Shown here in pieces: positions 1 through 7,017 of a stretch of DNA of 11,565 bases; positions within the stretch are counted from its first letter, which is position 1; the number at the start of each line of letters is the position of its first letter. The DNA lies in the NCBI GenBank assembly GCA_037968755.1, contig JBBKWB010000146.1, positions 1-11,565 on the forward strand. Reading direction: 5' to 3'. Under the pieces are notes generated by a model. The model was not told the DNA's origin. It saw nothing but the letters and a program-made list of their open reading frames with translations, and did no database searches. The stretch comes from Woeseia sp037968755 (GTDB lineage: Bacteria > Pseudomonadota > Gammaproteobacteria > Steroidobacterales > Woeseiaceae). Made by a program: the position numbers and the translations under genes.

Positions 1-425
1 CCGTATTGCAACCAACCGTTCGAAATCTGCTGGTCAAACCTTGCAAACGTGGAATCCGTAAAACCATTCAGAATTGAAAAAGCGGCCGTAAACGCGATGT
101 TGCCGATGACGACGATATAATAGGACGTCGAAATAACCATCGTAAACACGATCAGCGTGCCAATACGCCTCCCCCACTTCGCGCCCCAAACACTCGAGAG
201 CGCGCCGATCGGCCCTTTTCTTGTTTCGCGACCCAGGGTCCACTCCGCCGTCATCGCGGGAATAGCCAGCAAGAGCGTGAAGACCAAATAGACGATGAGA
301 AATGCTGAGCCGCCGTACTCACCCATCATGTAAGGAAATCGCCAAACATTGCCAAGGCCAACAGCAACGCCAACCATGGTCAGAATGGTGGAAAATCGTG
401 AGGTAAACGTTTCTCTGGCAGCCAT
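1..425 (-). CDS. Sodium:neurotransmitter symporter (NSS/SNF) family transporter, N-terminal part
   Basis: This is a Na+-coupled inner-membrane symporter of the NSS/SNF (LeuT-fold) family, which imports amino acids or related amines. About 141 codons are present and the frame runs off the left edge, so the C-terminal two thirds are missing. TM1 carries the family signature (GVAVGLGNVWRFPY, about residues 18-31), which in LeuT holds the unwound helix and Na+/substrate contacts. It is followed by EYGGSAFLIVY and a second hydrophobic helix ending in AEWTLGR, as in LeuT. A third hydrophobic stretch lies near residues 87-115. The ATG at 425 has an AAAGG ribosome-binding site about 8 bases upstream. 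The gene follows the exported amidohydrolase on the same strand after a 134-bp gap containing two hairpins, so co-transcription is plausible and the transported compound may be a substrate or product of that enzyme. Family assignment is firm; substrate unknown. Confidence 0.9.
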   Translation of the reverse strand, partial: MAARETFTSRFSTILTMVGVAVGLGNVWRFPYMMGEYGGSAFLIVYLVFTLLLAIPAMTAEWTLGRETRKGPIGALSSVWGAKWGRRIGTLIVFTMVISTSYYIVVIGNIAFTAAFSILNGFTDSTFARFDQQISNGWLQY

Positions 426-482
426 CGAGATACCTTTTATTGCTCTATTTCTCTGTTAGCAAGGACTGTAACGAGTTGAACA

Positions 483-498
483 CTGCCTACTAAGGCAG
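483..498 (-). other. Small hairpin upstream of the NSS transporter gene
   Basis: A 6-bp stem (CTGCCT / AGGCAG) encloses a 4-base loop in the gap between amidohydrolase and transporter. No U-run follows on either strand, so a Rho-independent terminator is not supported. It may be a leader or processing structure in a transcript spanning both genes. Confidence 0.35.
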
Positions 499-518
499 AA
501 GACTGCGGCGCATAGTTC

Positions 519-549
519 AACGTTGTTAACGAGCTCGTTAAACAACGTT
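519..549. repeat. Near-perfect inverted repeat between amidohydrolase and transporter genes
   Basis: Left arm 519-533 and right arm 534-549 are reverse complements except for one extra base in the right arm. The centre is a perfect 16-bp palindrome, TTAACGAGCTCGTTAA (526-541), with no loop bases. It starts 10 bases past the amidohydrolase stop on that gene's transcript side. No T-run follows, so it is not a classical intrinsic terminator. It could be a repressor operator for the transporter, an mRNA-stabilising hairpin, or a processing site. Confidence 0.6.
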
Positions 550-559
550 CCCTTTTGGC

Positions 560-1966
560 TCATAACGTTTCCGCAATCTCTTCAACCTTCTTGGAAAACT
601 CGCTAATTGCTACTCTGTCTTTTTCCTCATCATAAGTCAGTAGAGTTTTGTCCGAGACAACTATCTTCCCGTTTACAATTACGGTACTCACGTTTGAGGC
701 ATTCGCTGAATAGACCAGTACCGAATAGGGATCAAAGATGGGTTGCATATTGGTTGAGTCTGTTTCGACGATTACGATATCTGCCAATTTGCCACGCTCC
801 AAAGAACCCAATTCGTCCTCCCTGTGAATAGCTCTTGCTCCTCCCATCGTAGCCATTTCTACCACTTTGTAAGGCGGCATCGCTGATCGATCTTTATTCA
901 CAAGCTTGTGCAATTTTGCGACATACCCCATTTGGCCAATGATATCCAAAGTATTGCCGCTCATAGGACCGTCCGTGCCAAGCCCGATATTTAGGCCATC
1001 GTCAAACATCTTAAGCGCTGGTGATACACCCTTCGCGGACTTAATGTTGGCTACCATGTTATGAGCGATGCCCACATCTCGTAGTTTCATAAGCTCAATA
1101 TCACTGTCTGTTACAAAAATGCTATGAGCTGCGATAAGTCTGTCGTTTAGTAGTCCTACAGAATCTAAATATTCAACGGGCGTCATACCCAATTCCGACT
1201 GAAACTTGTCAAATTCCTCTTGGGTCTCCGCCACATGCATAGACACCGGAACATCATATTTTGCAGATAACTCTGCTATTTTCTCCAATGTTTCCTTCGT
1301 TACAGTATGTGGAGCGTGAGGCCCGAATCCCGGTGTAATCAATTCGTCATCTTTGTATTTTTCTACAAGCGCCGTTGCCAGCTCCAGCTTGGCGTTTCCA
1401 TCCTTCCCGTCTGCGGTGGGATACTTGATTATGTTTTGCGTCATTACGCCCCTGAGACCAATTTCCTTTACGGCTCTTGCGGCACTTTCTTCAAAGAGAT
1501 ACATGTCTACCATCGTGGTAACGCCTGCTTTGGCCATCTCAATCGCCGCGTGAATGGCTCCGATATATACCATCTCCTCGGAGACCATTTTATTTTCTAA
1601 AGGGAAAATGTATCTGTTTAATCTATCGGGAACATCGTCCGCTAAACTTCTGAATACGCTCATGGATGCATGGGTATGAGTGTTAATCATGCCTGGCATG
1701 ATGATGCCGCCCTTTGCATCTATTGCATTGTCAGATGAATATCTTTCAAGGATCTCGACACCCCCGACCTCAACGATCTTGTTCCCATTAACAATGACGA
1801 CGCCATCGCTTAATATTTCATTCCCAGCGTTCATCGTCAAAACAATGCCGTTTTTTACGATCAAATCAACTTCTTCAGCTTTGCTTGCCTGAACGTTAGT
1901 AAGCGCAAAAAGTAGAGCGGCTAACCCTGTCAAGAACGTCCTATTCATCCTTCTTCGCCATCCCAT
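560..1966 (-). CDS. Exported amidohydrolase of the MtaD/TrzA/AtzA (cytosine deaminase-like) group
   Basis: This is a metal-dependent hydrolase or deaminase of the amidohydrolase superfamily, closest in pattern to 5'-methylthioadenosine/S-adenosylhomocysteine deaminases and TrzA/AtzA-type enzymes. With 468 residues it is a usual full length. Metal-site residues are visible: H97 and H99 (NTHTH), H217 (GPHAP), H244 and E247 (MHVAE), H281 (AAHS) and D332 (LGTDG). The N-terminus is a signal peptide: a basic start, a hydrophobic run at about residues 11-24 and ASKA near 27-30. This implies a periplasmic enzyme, unlike cytosolic MtaD. An alternative ATG at 1948 (residue 7) gives an equally good signal peptide, and neither start has a clear ribosome-binding site. 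The true substrate cannot be read from sequence; the usual NP.SNLK motif is altered here to NMVANIK (303-309). The gene is AT-richer than the xyl genes, hinting at acquisition. The downstream NSS transporter may handle its product. Confidence 0.88.
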   Translation of the reverse strand: MGWRRRMNRTFLTGLAALLFALTNVQASKAEEVDLIVKNGIVLTMNAGNEILSDGVVIVNGNKIVEVGGVEILERYSSDNAIDAKGGIIMPGMINTHTHASMSVFRSLADDVPDRLNRYIFPLENKMVSEEMVYIGAIHAAIEMAKAGVTTMVDMYLFEESAARAVKEIGLRGVMTQNIIKYPTADGKDGNAKLELATALVEKYKDDELITPGFGPHAPHTVTKETLEKIAELSAKYDVPVSMHVAETQEEFDKFQSELGMTPVEYLDSVGLLNDRLIAAHSIFVTDSDIELMKLRDVGIAHNMVANIKSAKGVSPALKMFDDGLNIGLGTDGPMSGNTLDIIGQMGYVAKLHKLVNKDRSAMPPYKVVEMATMGGARAIHREDELGSLERGKLADIVIVETDSTNMQPIFDPYSVLVYSANASNVSTVIVNGKIVVSDKTLLTYDEEKDRVAISEFSKKVEEIAETL

Positions 1967-2008
1967 TTTGTGGATTTATTCCAGTTTTCGAGTCTAACAG
2001 GGATTTGT

Positions 2009-2042
2009 CGAACACAATAATGATGCAAAATTTGTGTGTTCG
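2009..2042. promoter_or_regulatory. 8-bp inverted repeat upstream of the amidohydrolase
   Basis: CGAACACA (2009-2016) and TGTGTTCG (2035-2042) are exact reverse complements 18 bases apart, 43 bases upstream of the amidohydrolase start. They could be an operator pair or flank its promoter, but no convincing -35/-10 pair is seen. The right copy touches the presumed left end of the IS3 scar, so it may also be partly a relic of that insertion. Confidence 0.25.
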
Positions 2043-2320
2043 GACTGCCCCGGATTCAGCAGATAACTCCGCGCCATTATTTGAGCACAGGAGGAAGTCC
2101 TTTGAACGGTTTACCATACACACCCGAATGCAAAGACGAAGCGGTTCGTCAGCTCGCTGCGCAGGGCTATTCAGTCTGCCAGGTCGCCGAGCGCCTCGAA
2201 GAGGAGCGCGATATCCTAAAGACGAGTCGCGTCCTTCGCGTTCATTCTTCCGGCAATTATTCAGTGGACACAAAAACCGCTGTCTGATCGTGCCATTGAA
2301 GACCAGCGCTTGCTAACGAT
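2040..2320 (+). mobile_element. Eroded IS3-family insertion sequence (orfA/orfB scar)
   Basis: Three collinear pieces of an IS3-family transposase survive. Piece one starts at a TTG (2102) with an AGGAGG ribosome-binding site at 2089-2094 and reads NGLPYTPECKDEAVRQ then GYSVCQVAERL, the first half of the OrfA helix-turn-helix. It jumps directly to EEERDILK (from about 2198), the end of OrfA; the second half of the HTH and the linker are deleted. A second jump leads to VLRVHSSGNY (about 2228-2260), from the start of OrfB. After a +1 frame change at about 2261 it continues as QKPLSDRAIEDQRLL (2271-2315). The DDE catalytic domain and the right end are absent, so no active transposase can be made. 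The stretch 2040-2088 resembles an IS3-type left end (GGACTGCCCC) but the terminal repeat has no partner. Family assignment rests on recognised motifs; exact limits are inferred. Confidence 0.75.
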
Positions 2321-3463
2321 TGGACCGCCCATCAATACGACGCCGAGTGTCCTGAATTGCTTGTTCCAGGGTGGGATGATTCTCTGTGTAGTGCTCCTCC
2401 AGCCAGTCTTCCCCATAGTCGTTTACAGGATCACGCATGATACTGTGGTCGTGATTCTCGTTTTGCCGATTGTATTCGATCAATAGTCGCGGGCCGTGCA
2501 CCCGATAATAAAACTTCTCAGCGACATCTACCGGGCCACGCCACGAAAACCACAGCTCGCCCCACCCGACCTGTTCGATTAACTCGAGTTGGGCGGCGGC
2601 GGCATCATAGTCGACGTTTCCCAAATATTCGCGGATGAGAAGACGCAGTAAATGCATTTGACGACCAGACAACTCGTCTGCCTTAAGCCCTTCAAATTTA
2701 GCCAAGCTCGCCCGCCTACCTGGGCCTTCAAATACGTCTCTGGCTACTTCAGGATGGATGATGGCTGTTTGCTGTTGTGATTTGCTAAGCGACTGCATTA
2801 ATTGAATACCGCGTTGACCTTCATGGGGAAGCACCATGCGGCCAGAGTAGCGACCGCTTTCGATAGCCATCGGGCTACTACCAAGGAATGTCGGGGTGAA
2901 GCCAACCCGATTACCGGAAACCGTGAAGTTCACGGCAAGATGGTGCCCGGCAAGCTTCCAACCCCAATCACCGTCGCCGGGATCGCCAAATATGGCTACC
3001 GCATAGTTGCCGGAACTCCTGGTGTCTGCCATGGCCTTGCGGAACGGGTCATTGGCTGCCTCCGGTTCGTTGTCGATTGAGACCTGCTCAATCTCCCCCA
3101 AAACGTCATCGAGCCACATGACACCGGCTACTTTAGCGTATCCCTGGCTCGACATTGACGCGCGCAGGAGCGTGTGGGTTGCCTTGCGCTGTTCGTCGTT
3201 CATATCTCTAATCAGCAAACCACTTGGTTCGACATGACAATTGGCAGATTAGACCAAGTCGCACGCTCGTCAGTATCCAGGGAGAAGAGTGCGAAGTCTC
3301 TTTGTTTGTCATCAAGTGATGCAACAAACGTAATGGCGGCTTTAGCCATTTGATTGGCACTACTCGATGAATCTGCATTCGCACAGGGGATCGCGCCCCA
3401 ACAACATAGAAATCCAAAAATAACGCTAATAGATCGTCTACTCATTGAATGTTGAAGATACAT
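2313..3463 (-). pseudogene. Exported DUF3500 family protein, split by a one-base frameshift
   Basis: The N-terminal piece starts at an ATG at 3463 with AGGTG about 7 bases upstream (alternative ATG 3445). It has a signal peptide with two arginines and a hydrophobic core ending in ANA, then the DUF3500 opening ending ATWSNLPIVM before a stop at 3212-3214. The remaining 300 residues lie one frame away and begin EPSGLLIRDMNDEQR, exactly what DUF3500 proteins have next. They include WGWKLAGHHLAVNFTV, the YYRVHGPRLLIEYNRQ segment and the HDHSIMRDPVNDYGEDWL C-terminal motif. Restoring one G near 3233 (ATG TCG to ATG GTC G) reads VMVEPSGLL without a break, giving about 375 residues. DUF3500 has no established enzymatic activity that I can state. 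The gene lies 31 bp behind transaldolase on the same strand. Its TAG stop (2313-2315) lies inside the IS3 scar. Sequencing error is the main alternative to true inactivation. Confidence 0.8.
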
Positions 3464-3494
3464 GCTGCACCTGTCGGACAATTCGGGGTTCGAC

Positions 3495-4460
3495 CTAATC
3501 GCTACTCGCAATTCGCTGCCGCAACAGGTCTTCCAGCTTGATCTGGTCGGCGATGAATCCACGGATTCCTTCTGCGAGCTTCTCGGTGGCCATCGCACTG
3601 GCATTCAGCTGCAGTCGAAAATCGGCTTCATCTGCAAAATCATAGTCGACGAAGTCCATTGTCTGGTCTGGCTCGAGTACTCGCCGCAGTTCACCATTGT
3701 CGTCCTCAAGTTCCTGCAGGAAATTTGGGCCGATTGTCAGTCGATCGCAACCAGCCAGCGCCTCGATTTCTCCCACGTTCCTGAAGCTCGCGCCCATAAC
3801 AATCGTCGCGAAACCTCGGGTCTTGTAGAGCTGGTAGATATTGCGAACGGACAGAACACCTGGATCTTCGTTTGGCGCGTAACCGTCCACGCCTTCTGCC
3901 TTTTTGTACCAATCAAGAATCCGGCCCACGAAAGGCGAAATCAGAAAGGCGCCCGCTTTGGCGGCTGCGACGGCCTGAATATCGCAGAACAACAACGTCA
4001 GATTGCAGTTAATCCCCTCGCTCTCGAGTTGCCGAGCCGCTTCGATGCCCTCCCAGGTCGACGCCAGCTTGATCAACACGCGCTCGCGGCCAATGCCTTT
4101 CGAATCGTAAAGATCGATAAATTTCCGCGCCCGGACTACGGACGCTTCGCGATCGAAAGACAGTCGCGCATCAACTTCGGTTGATATCCGGCCCGGCACA
4201 ATCTTCAGAATCTCGCATCCAATTGCAACGGCATAGCGGTCAGCGAGTTCATCGATCAGATCTTCATCGGCGACGTTATCGGCCCTGACCGCTGCGACAG
4301 TAGCGTCAATGAGATCAGAGTACTGTGGCAACGCCGCGGCTTTCAGCAACAAAGACGGATTCGTCGTCGCATCAACCGGTTTGTATTTCGCGATAGCTTC
4401 AATGTCGCCCGTATCGGCAACAACATCGGTCATTTGTCGCAATTGCTCTAGTTTGTTCAT
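3495..4460 (-). CDS. tal: Transaldolase (TalB type)
   Basis: Transaldolase transfers a dihydroxyacetone unit from sedoheptulose 7-phosphate to glyceraldehyde 3-phosphate in the cytosolic non-oxidative pentose phosphate pathway, linking pentoses to glycolysis. The 321-residue product has the length of E. coli TalB and aligns by eye throughout. Key segments are VVADTGD (13-19), DATTNPSLLL (30-39), VPGRISTEVDARLS (88-101) and LIKLASTWEG (129-138) with the Schiff-base lysine K131. Further matches are SPFVGRILDWYK (175-186) and MGASFRN. D16 and E95 correspond to the conserved acidic catalytic residues. The ATG at 4460 has only a weak GGA upstream. It lies between an aldolase/dehydratase remnant (44 bp upstream) and the DUF3500 gene, all on one strand, and probably belongs to a unit beginning at the porin. 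Its presence beside a pentose locus fits disposal of xylulose 5-phosphate. Confidence 0.97.
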   Translation of the reverse strand: MNKLEQLRQMTDVVADTGDIEAIAKYKPVDATTNPSLLLKAAALPQYSDLIDATVAAVRADNVADEDLIDELADRYAVAIGCEILKIVPGRISTEVDARLSFDREASVVRARKFIDLYDSKGIGRERVLIKLASTWEGIEAARQLESEGINCNLTLLFCDIQAVAAAKAGAFLISPFVGRILDWYKKAEGVDGYAPNEDPGVLSVRNIYQLYKTRGFATIVMGASFRNVGEIEALAGCDRLTIGPNFLQELEDDNGELRRVLEPDQTMDFVDYDFADEADFRLQLNASAMATEKLAEGIRGFIADQIKLEDLLRQRIASSD

Positions 4461-4504
4461 ATATTCAGTCCGCAGGAATCAAAAGCGTCCCTGATAGTCG
4501 CCAT

Positions 4505-5005
4505 TTAATTCGCTGTGAGCTCCAGCATCGGTGGTCGAACGTGACCGCCAACCTGTCCGAGGAGCTCCTGCCAGTACTTGCCGAACGCCTGTGGCTTGTC
4601 GGCGGACCCGGATCGTGTCATTGCCTCGCGCACCGGGTTGAGGCTATCGCGCACACGCCGCGCCGCCGAAATGCCGCGCCTATTCTCGCGGGCGTAGTCT
4701 TTCGCGTCCTGCTTCGAGTAGTTTCTGTTCATATGGAGGAATTCTAACGCAAATGGTTTTGATCTTGCGATTTCGATACGGCAATAATGGCGACAGGGAC
4801 GGAGAGACGTATGAAACGGGGAATCATCGGCGATGGGGCAACTGGCGCAGGTATGTGCACGGCAGGTCTCTTGAACAGTGTCATGTCGTAGCTGCTCTCC
4901 TGCTGCGACAGGAGCGACATCGTCGATAGTCGCTGCAGACGTACCGCCAGAATCGATCGCTACGAGCATCCTCTCTAGAGCTGTTGCTGCATCGTCGGTG
5001 GTCAT
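4505..5005 (-). CDS. Small ORF ending in a dihydrodipicolinate-synthase-family C-terminal fragment
   Basis: The 166-residue ORF begins 18 bp after the porin stop at an ATG with a good GGAG site 8 bases upstream, so it is probably translated. The last 75 residues (from M92) look like the C-terminal helices of a DHDPS/KDG-aldolase-type enzyme, such as sugar-acid dehydratases and aldolases. The evidence is ARRVRDSLNPVREAM, then KYWQELLGQVGGHVRPPML, matching the family's final G..VRPPL motif. The TIM-barrel core with the Schiff-base lysine and the GxxGE motif is absent. The first 90 residues (ALERMLVAIDSGG, a Cys/His-rich middle) match nothing I recognise and may be partly non-coding sequence or a foreign joint. 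Most likely it is a large internal deletion that left the original start and the tail. Context (porin before, transaldolase after) suggests the intact gene acted on a 2-keto-3-deoxy sugar acid. Family call is by motif memory only. Confidence 0.45.
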   Translation of the reverse strand: MTTDDAATALERMLVAIDSGGTSAATIDDVAPVAAGEQLRHDTVQETCRAHTCASCPIADDSPFHTSLRPCRHYCRIEIARSKPFALEFLHMNRNYSKQDAKDYARENRRGISAARRVRDSLNPVREAMTRSGSADKPQAFGKYWQELLGQVGGHVRPPMLELTAN

Positions 5006-5023
5006 TACGCTGGCTCCATATTG

Positions 5024-6358
5024 CTAGTACAAATACATCGCAGAGAACTGAATTCGGTTGAGTTTGCCGTCGTTACCGCTCTCATCTTTGCGTCGACCCC
5101 AAATATATTCAGCGCCGAGACTCATGCGTTGGATTGGTGACCAGACCAGATTGACGTGTGAACTTTGGTAGGACTCCGGCACGTCGAATCCGCTAATGGC
5201 GGTATCGTTGTCTGCATCAGAGAACGATACGCCTAAAGTGGAGCGCATGTTGTCATTCCACACACGGCGGTAGGCTGCTAGCACGCCGTATTGTGTGGTG
5301 AGATTGATCTCGCCGTTTGCGTCCAGCGTGCCAACGTTGAAGCTGTTCATGCCCATGTAACGACCCAGCCCGTCGCCGTAATTGATCTGCCAACGGAAAT
5401 CGTCCTGGTCACCGATATTGAACCTCCCGGCCAACGCGATTGCGCTACCAAACTCGGAATCGTCGAATCCAGCGGTATCGATCTTGAGCTCGCGCAGCAA
5501 ACCCGCCACGCTAAACATGCCCCAATTCCCAGTCCAATTGCGTCGCACAACCACATCCGGAAAAGCGCTATCGTCGGCATCGATCCGGGGACCGCCCCCG
5601 AACGGCGTGAGGGTCGTTACGGGGTTGTCCAATGCGAAGACCCAACTTCCGTTTTCCTTGGGTAGCGTGTAGCGAATTTGCGCCTGACGAGCATTTGCGA
5701 CGCCGACCGGACCCAGGTCATCTAAATAATCCGGCACCGAGGCGGTATCTCCAAAGCTGCTCCAGGTCTGCCCCACAGTCCAGCGGCCCGCATTGATGTA
5801 TGCGTGTCGCAAACGAGGCGAGTACGCGTTTACAGTGCGTTCATTCCCTTGTTGGCTCGCCATAAAGTCGATCTCAAAATAGGTGCTGATATCGCCTCGT
5901 TCGGTCGGAGTATTTGACTTCAGCCAGAATCGGGTTTCCTTTGCGTGCAAATTGAAGCTCGGATCGCTGGGATCACCTGATGTATTAATTGAGGGAGGAA
6001 TGAAAAAGTCCTCGCCGATTCCGCGTATCGGAGCTTTACTGTAGTCGCTAACTATCGCGTCCAGTTTCACAAACCCGCCGACACTAATTATGGTTTTGTC
6101 ATAGGTTGATGGTTGATCCTGGGGATGCACCACTGCGTCTTCCACTTGCTCCACGCGCGAACACGTCGCGTCAGACGCGCAAGCCTGTTGCTCAAGCAGG
6201 GCCTTGAGTTCTAACACCGTTTCTTCGAGCTGTTGAATTCGTGCCTCATGCGTTGCCTCTTCACCAACCGCGTAAGCAGGGCTTGCGGCAATCAGGTTCG
6301 CGCCAAGTACGGCTATTATCACCACATGATTTGTGAACTTCATTTTACTTTGCGCCAT
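5024..6358 (-). CDS. DcaP-type trimeric outer-membrane porin
   Basis: The 444-residue protein is an outer-membrane channel of the DcaP-like family, whose characterised members admit small dicarboxylates and related acids. Order of parts: signal peptide ending SPAYA (cleavage near residue 30); a heptad-rich coiled coil at about 37-58 (HEARIQQLEETVLELKALL), typical of the periplasmic N-terminus; two cysteines (60, 66); then a beta-barrel starting ISVGGFVKLD at 91. Family-type segments are RFWLKSNTP, YFEIDFMA, LRHAYINAG and WTVGQTWSSFGD. It ends in AMYLY, with a terminal aromatic residue as expected for BAM-dependent insertion. The ATG at 6358 has GGAG upstream; an ATG five codons later (6343) is possible. 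Start and ribosome-binding site lie in a 17-bp triplication. It heads a same-strand run with the aldolase remnant and transaldolase, suggesting uptake of a sugar or sugar acid used by that unit. Confidence 0.9.
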   Translation of the reverse strand: MAQSKMKFTNHVVIIAVLGANLIAASPAYAVGEEATHEARIQQLEETVLELKALLEQQACASDATCSRVEQVEDAVVHPQDQPSTYDKTIISVGGFVKLDAIVSDYSKAPIRGIGEDFFIPPSINTSGDPSDPSFNLHAKETRFWLKSNTPTERGDISTYFEIDFMASQQGNERTVNAYSPRLRHAYINAGRWTVGQTWSSFGDTASVPDYLDDLGPVGVANARQAQIRYTLPKENGSWVFALDNPVTTLTPFGGGPRIDADDSAFPDVVVRRNWTGNWGMFSVAGLLRELKIDTAGFDDSEFGSAIALAGRFNIGDQDDFRWQINYGDGLGRYMGMNSFNVGTLDANGEINLTTQYGVLAAYRRVWNDNMRSTLGVSFSDADNDTAISGFDVPESYQSSHVNLVWSPIQRMSLGAEYIWGRRKDESGNDGKLNRIQFSAMYLY

Positions 6359-6393
6359 CTTTTACTTTGCTCCATCTTTTACTTGGCTCCATT
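6343..6393 (-). repeat. Three 17-bp tandem repeats over the porin start and ribosome-binding site
   Basis: Units lie at 6343-6359, 6360-6376 and 6377-6393. On the coding strand each reads ATGG(A/C)GC(A/C)AAGTAAAA with a variable first base; copies differ at one to three positions. Each copy carries an ATG and the two upstream ones a GGAGC motif. Because 17 is not a multiple of three, the ATGs fall in different frames. The innermost unit supplies the porin start at 6358 and its GGAG lies in the middle unit. Copy-number change by slippage would alter spacing or spare starts without changing the mature protein. Confidence 0.8.
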
Positions 6394-6487
6394 GTTCTAT
6401 GCGGGTACGAGTGTGGTTGCTGATCTTTATCCTTCAACCAGAAATTCGGATCCAGCGGCACCCGTGAAGTGAATGTCCTCGAGAGAG

Positions 6488-6811
6488 TTAAGTGACGTGG
6501 TCAACTTTGACCGGGTTGATCTCACCGGGCGGGAACCAGCTGCCATTTGTGCCTGGCCGGTTGCACAGCGGAATCCAGCGGTTGCCGAACGCCGCATTCC
6601 ATTCCTCGACGACCAGCGTTCCGTAGTTAGCGTTCGCCTCTTAGATTTCGTTCATGTTTCCGCTCCAGAACTGCCGCCCGCTGCCTGTCAGCGGATTGCT
6701 TGCTTCGCCGGCGAAGAAATCCTCGCGGAAATGCGGCTCAAAGGCCTGAGTGGCTCGCCGCCAATGGCAGCAATTGGATCGTCCAGCCACACCGGCCCGC
6801 CGCTGCCCCAT
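6488..6811 (-). pseudogene. Degraded C-terminal coding remnant with an in-frame stop, family unknown
   Basis: One minus-strand frame from an ATG at 6811 to a TAA at 6488-6490 looks like former coding sequence. It reads TQAFEPHFREDFFAGEASN, then NPLTGSGRQFWSGNMNEI, a TAA at 6641-6643, then EANANYGTLVVEEWNAAFGN, RWIPLCNRPGTNGSWFPPGE and INPVKVDHVT. The composition is protein-like on both sides of the stop, and TAA could derive from a tyrosine codon (NEIYEAN). Upstream, around 6754-6815, another frame reads IWGSGGPVWLDDPIAAIGGE, so a frameshift is also likely. I do not recognise the family. It lies between the FG-GAP gene and the porin, on their strand, with no ribosome-binding site seen. Confidence 0.4.
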
Positions 6812-7017
6812 ATTTTACTGAGTGCACCCCAGCTTCAATCAAAAGAGGCAAGTTGAGTCGAGCGTGCGACGTGACTTGCCCCCCCTTTTCTTCTCTTGTT
6901 TTCTTTTTGGCGCTTTTTCTATTTCTGATGCTCGATCAATTTACCGCCTTCCAGCTCAATGCTGGCTGAGCACTGACAGCAGTCAAAAATTTCTAACTTT
7001 TTGGCTAGTATTAACAG
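6812..7017. other. Non-coding gap with a pyrimidine-rich tract
   Basis: No gene is seen. The plus strand is almost all C and T from 6877 to 6926, including seven consecutive C (6879-6885), and contains CTTTTTGGCGCTTTTTC. On the minus strand this is a purine-rich stretch about 90 bases beyond the FG-GAP stop. A weak GCTCA/TGAGC pair (6954-6971) is not followed by a U-run, so no terminator is called. Confidence 0.4.

Noticed and set aside
34..243. Short minus-strand open frame at the left edge
   Set aside because: It is out of frame with the NSS transporter coding sequence that covers 1-425.
3228..3245. Programmed ribosomal frameshift in the DUF3500 gene
   Set aside because: No slippery heptamer or downstream structure is evident, and one missing G explains the break.
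3462..4184. 240-codon plus-strand open frame
   Set aside because: It lies wholly antisense to the unmistakable transaldolase gene and has no recognisable motif or ribosome-binding site.
6343..6393. CRISPR-like array
   Set aside because: Units are 17 bp, directly abutting and have no spacers; it is a simple tandem repeat.
6473..6856. 127-codon plus-strand open frame
   Set aside because: No ribosome-binding site or family resemblance; the minus strand over the same interval is more protein-like.
6954..6971. Rho-independent terminator after the FG-GAP gene
   Set aside because: The GCTCA/TGAGC stem is short and no U-run follows on the minus strand.
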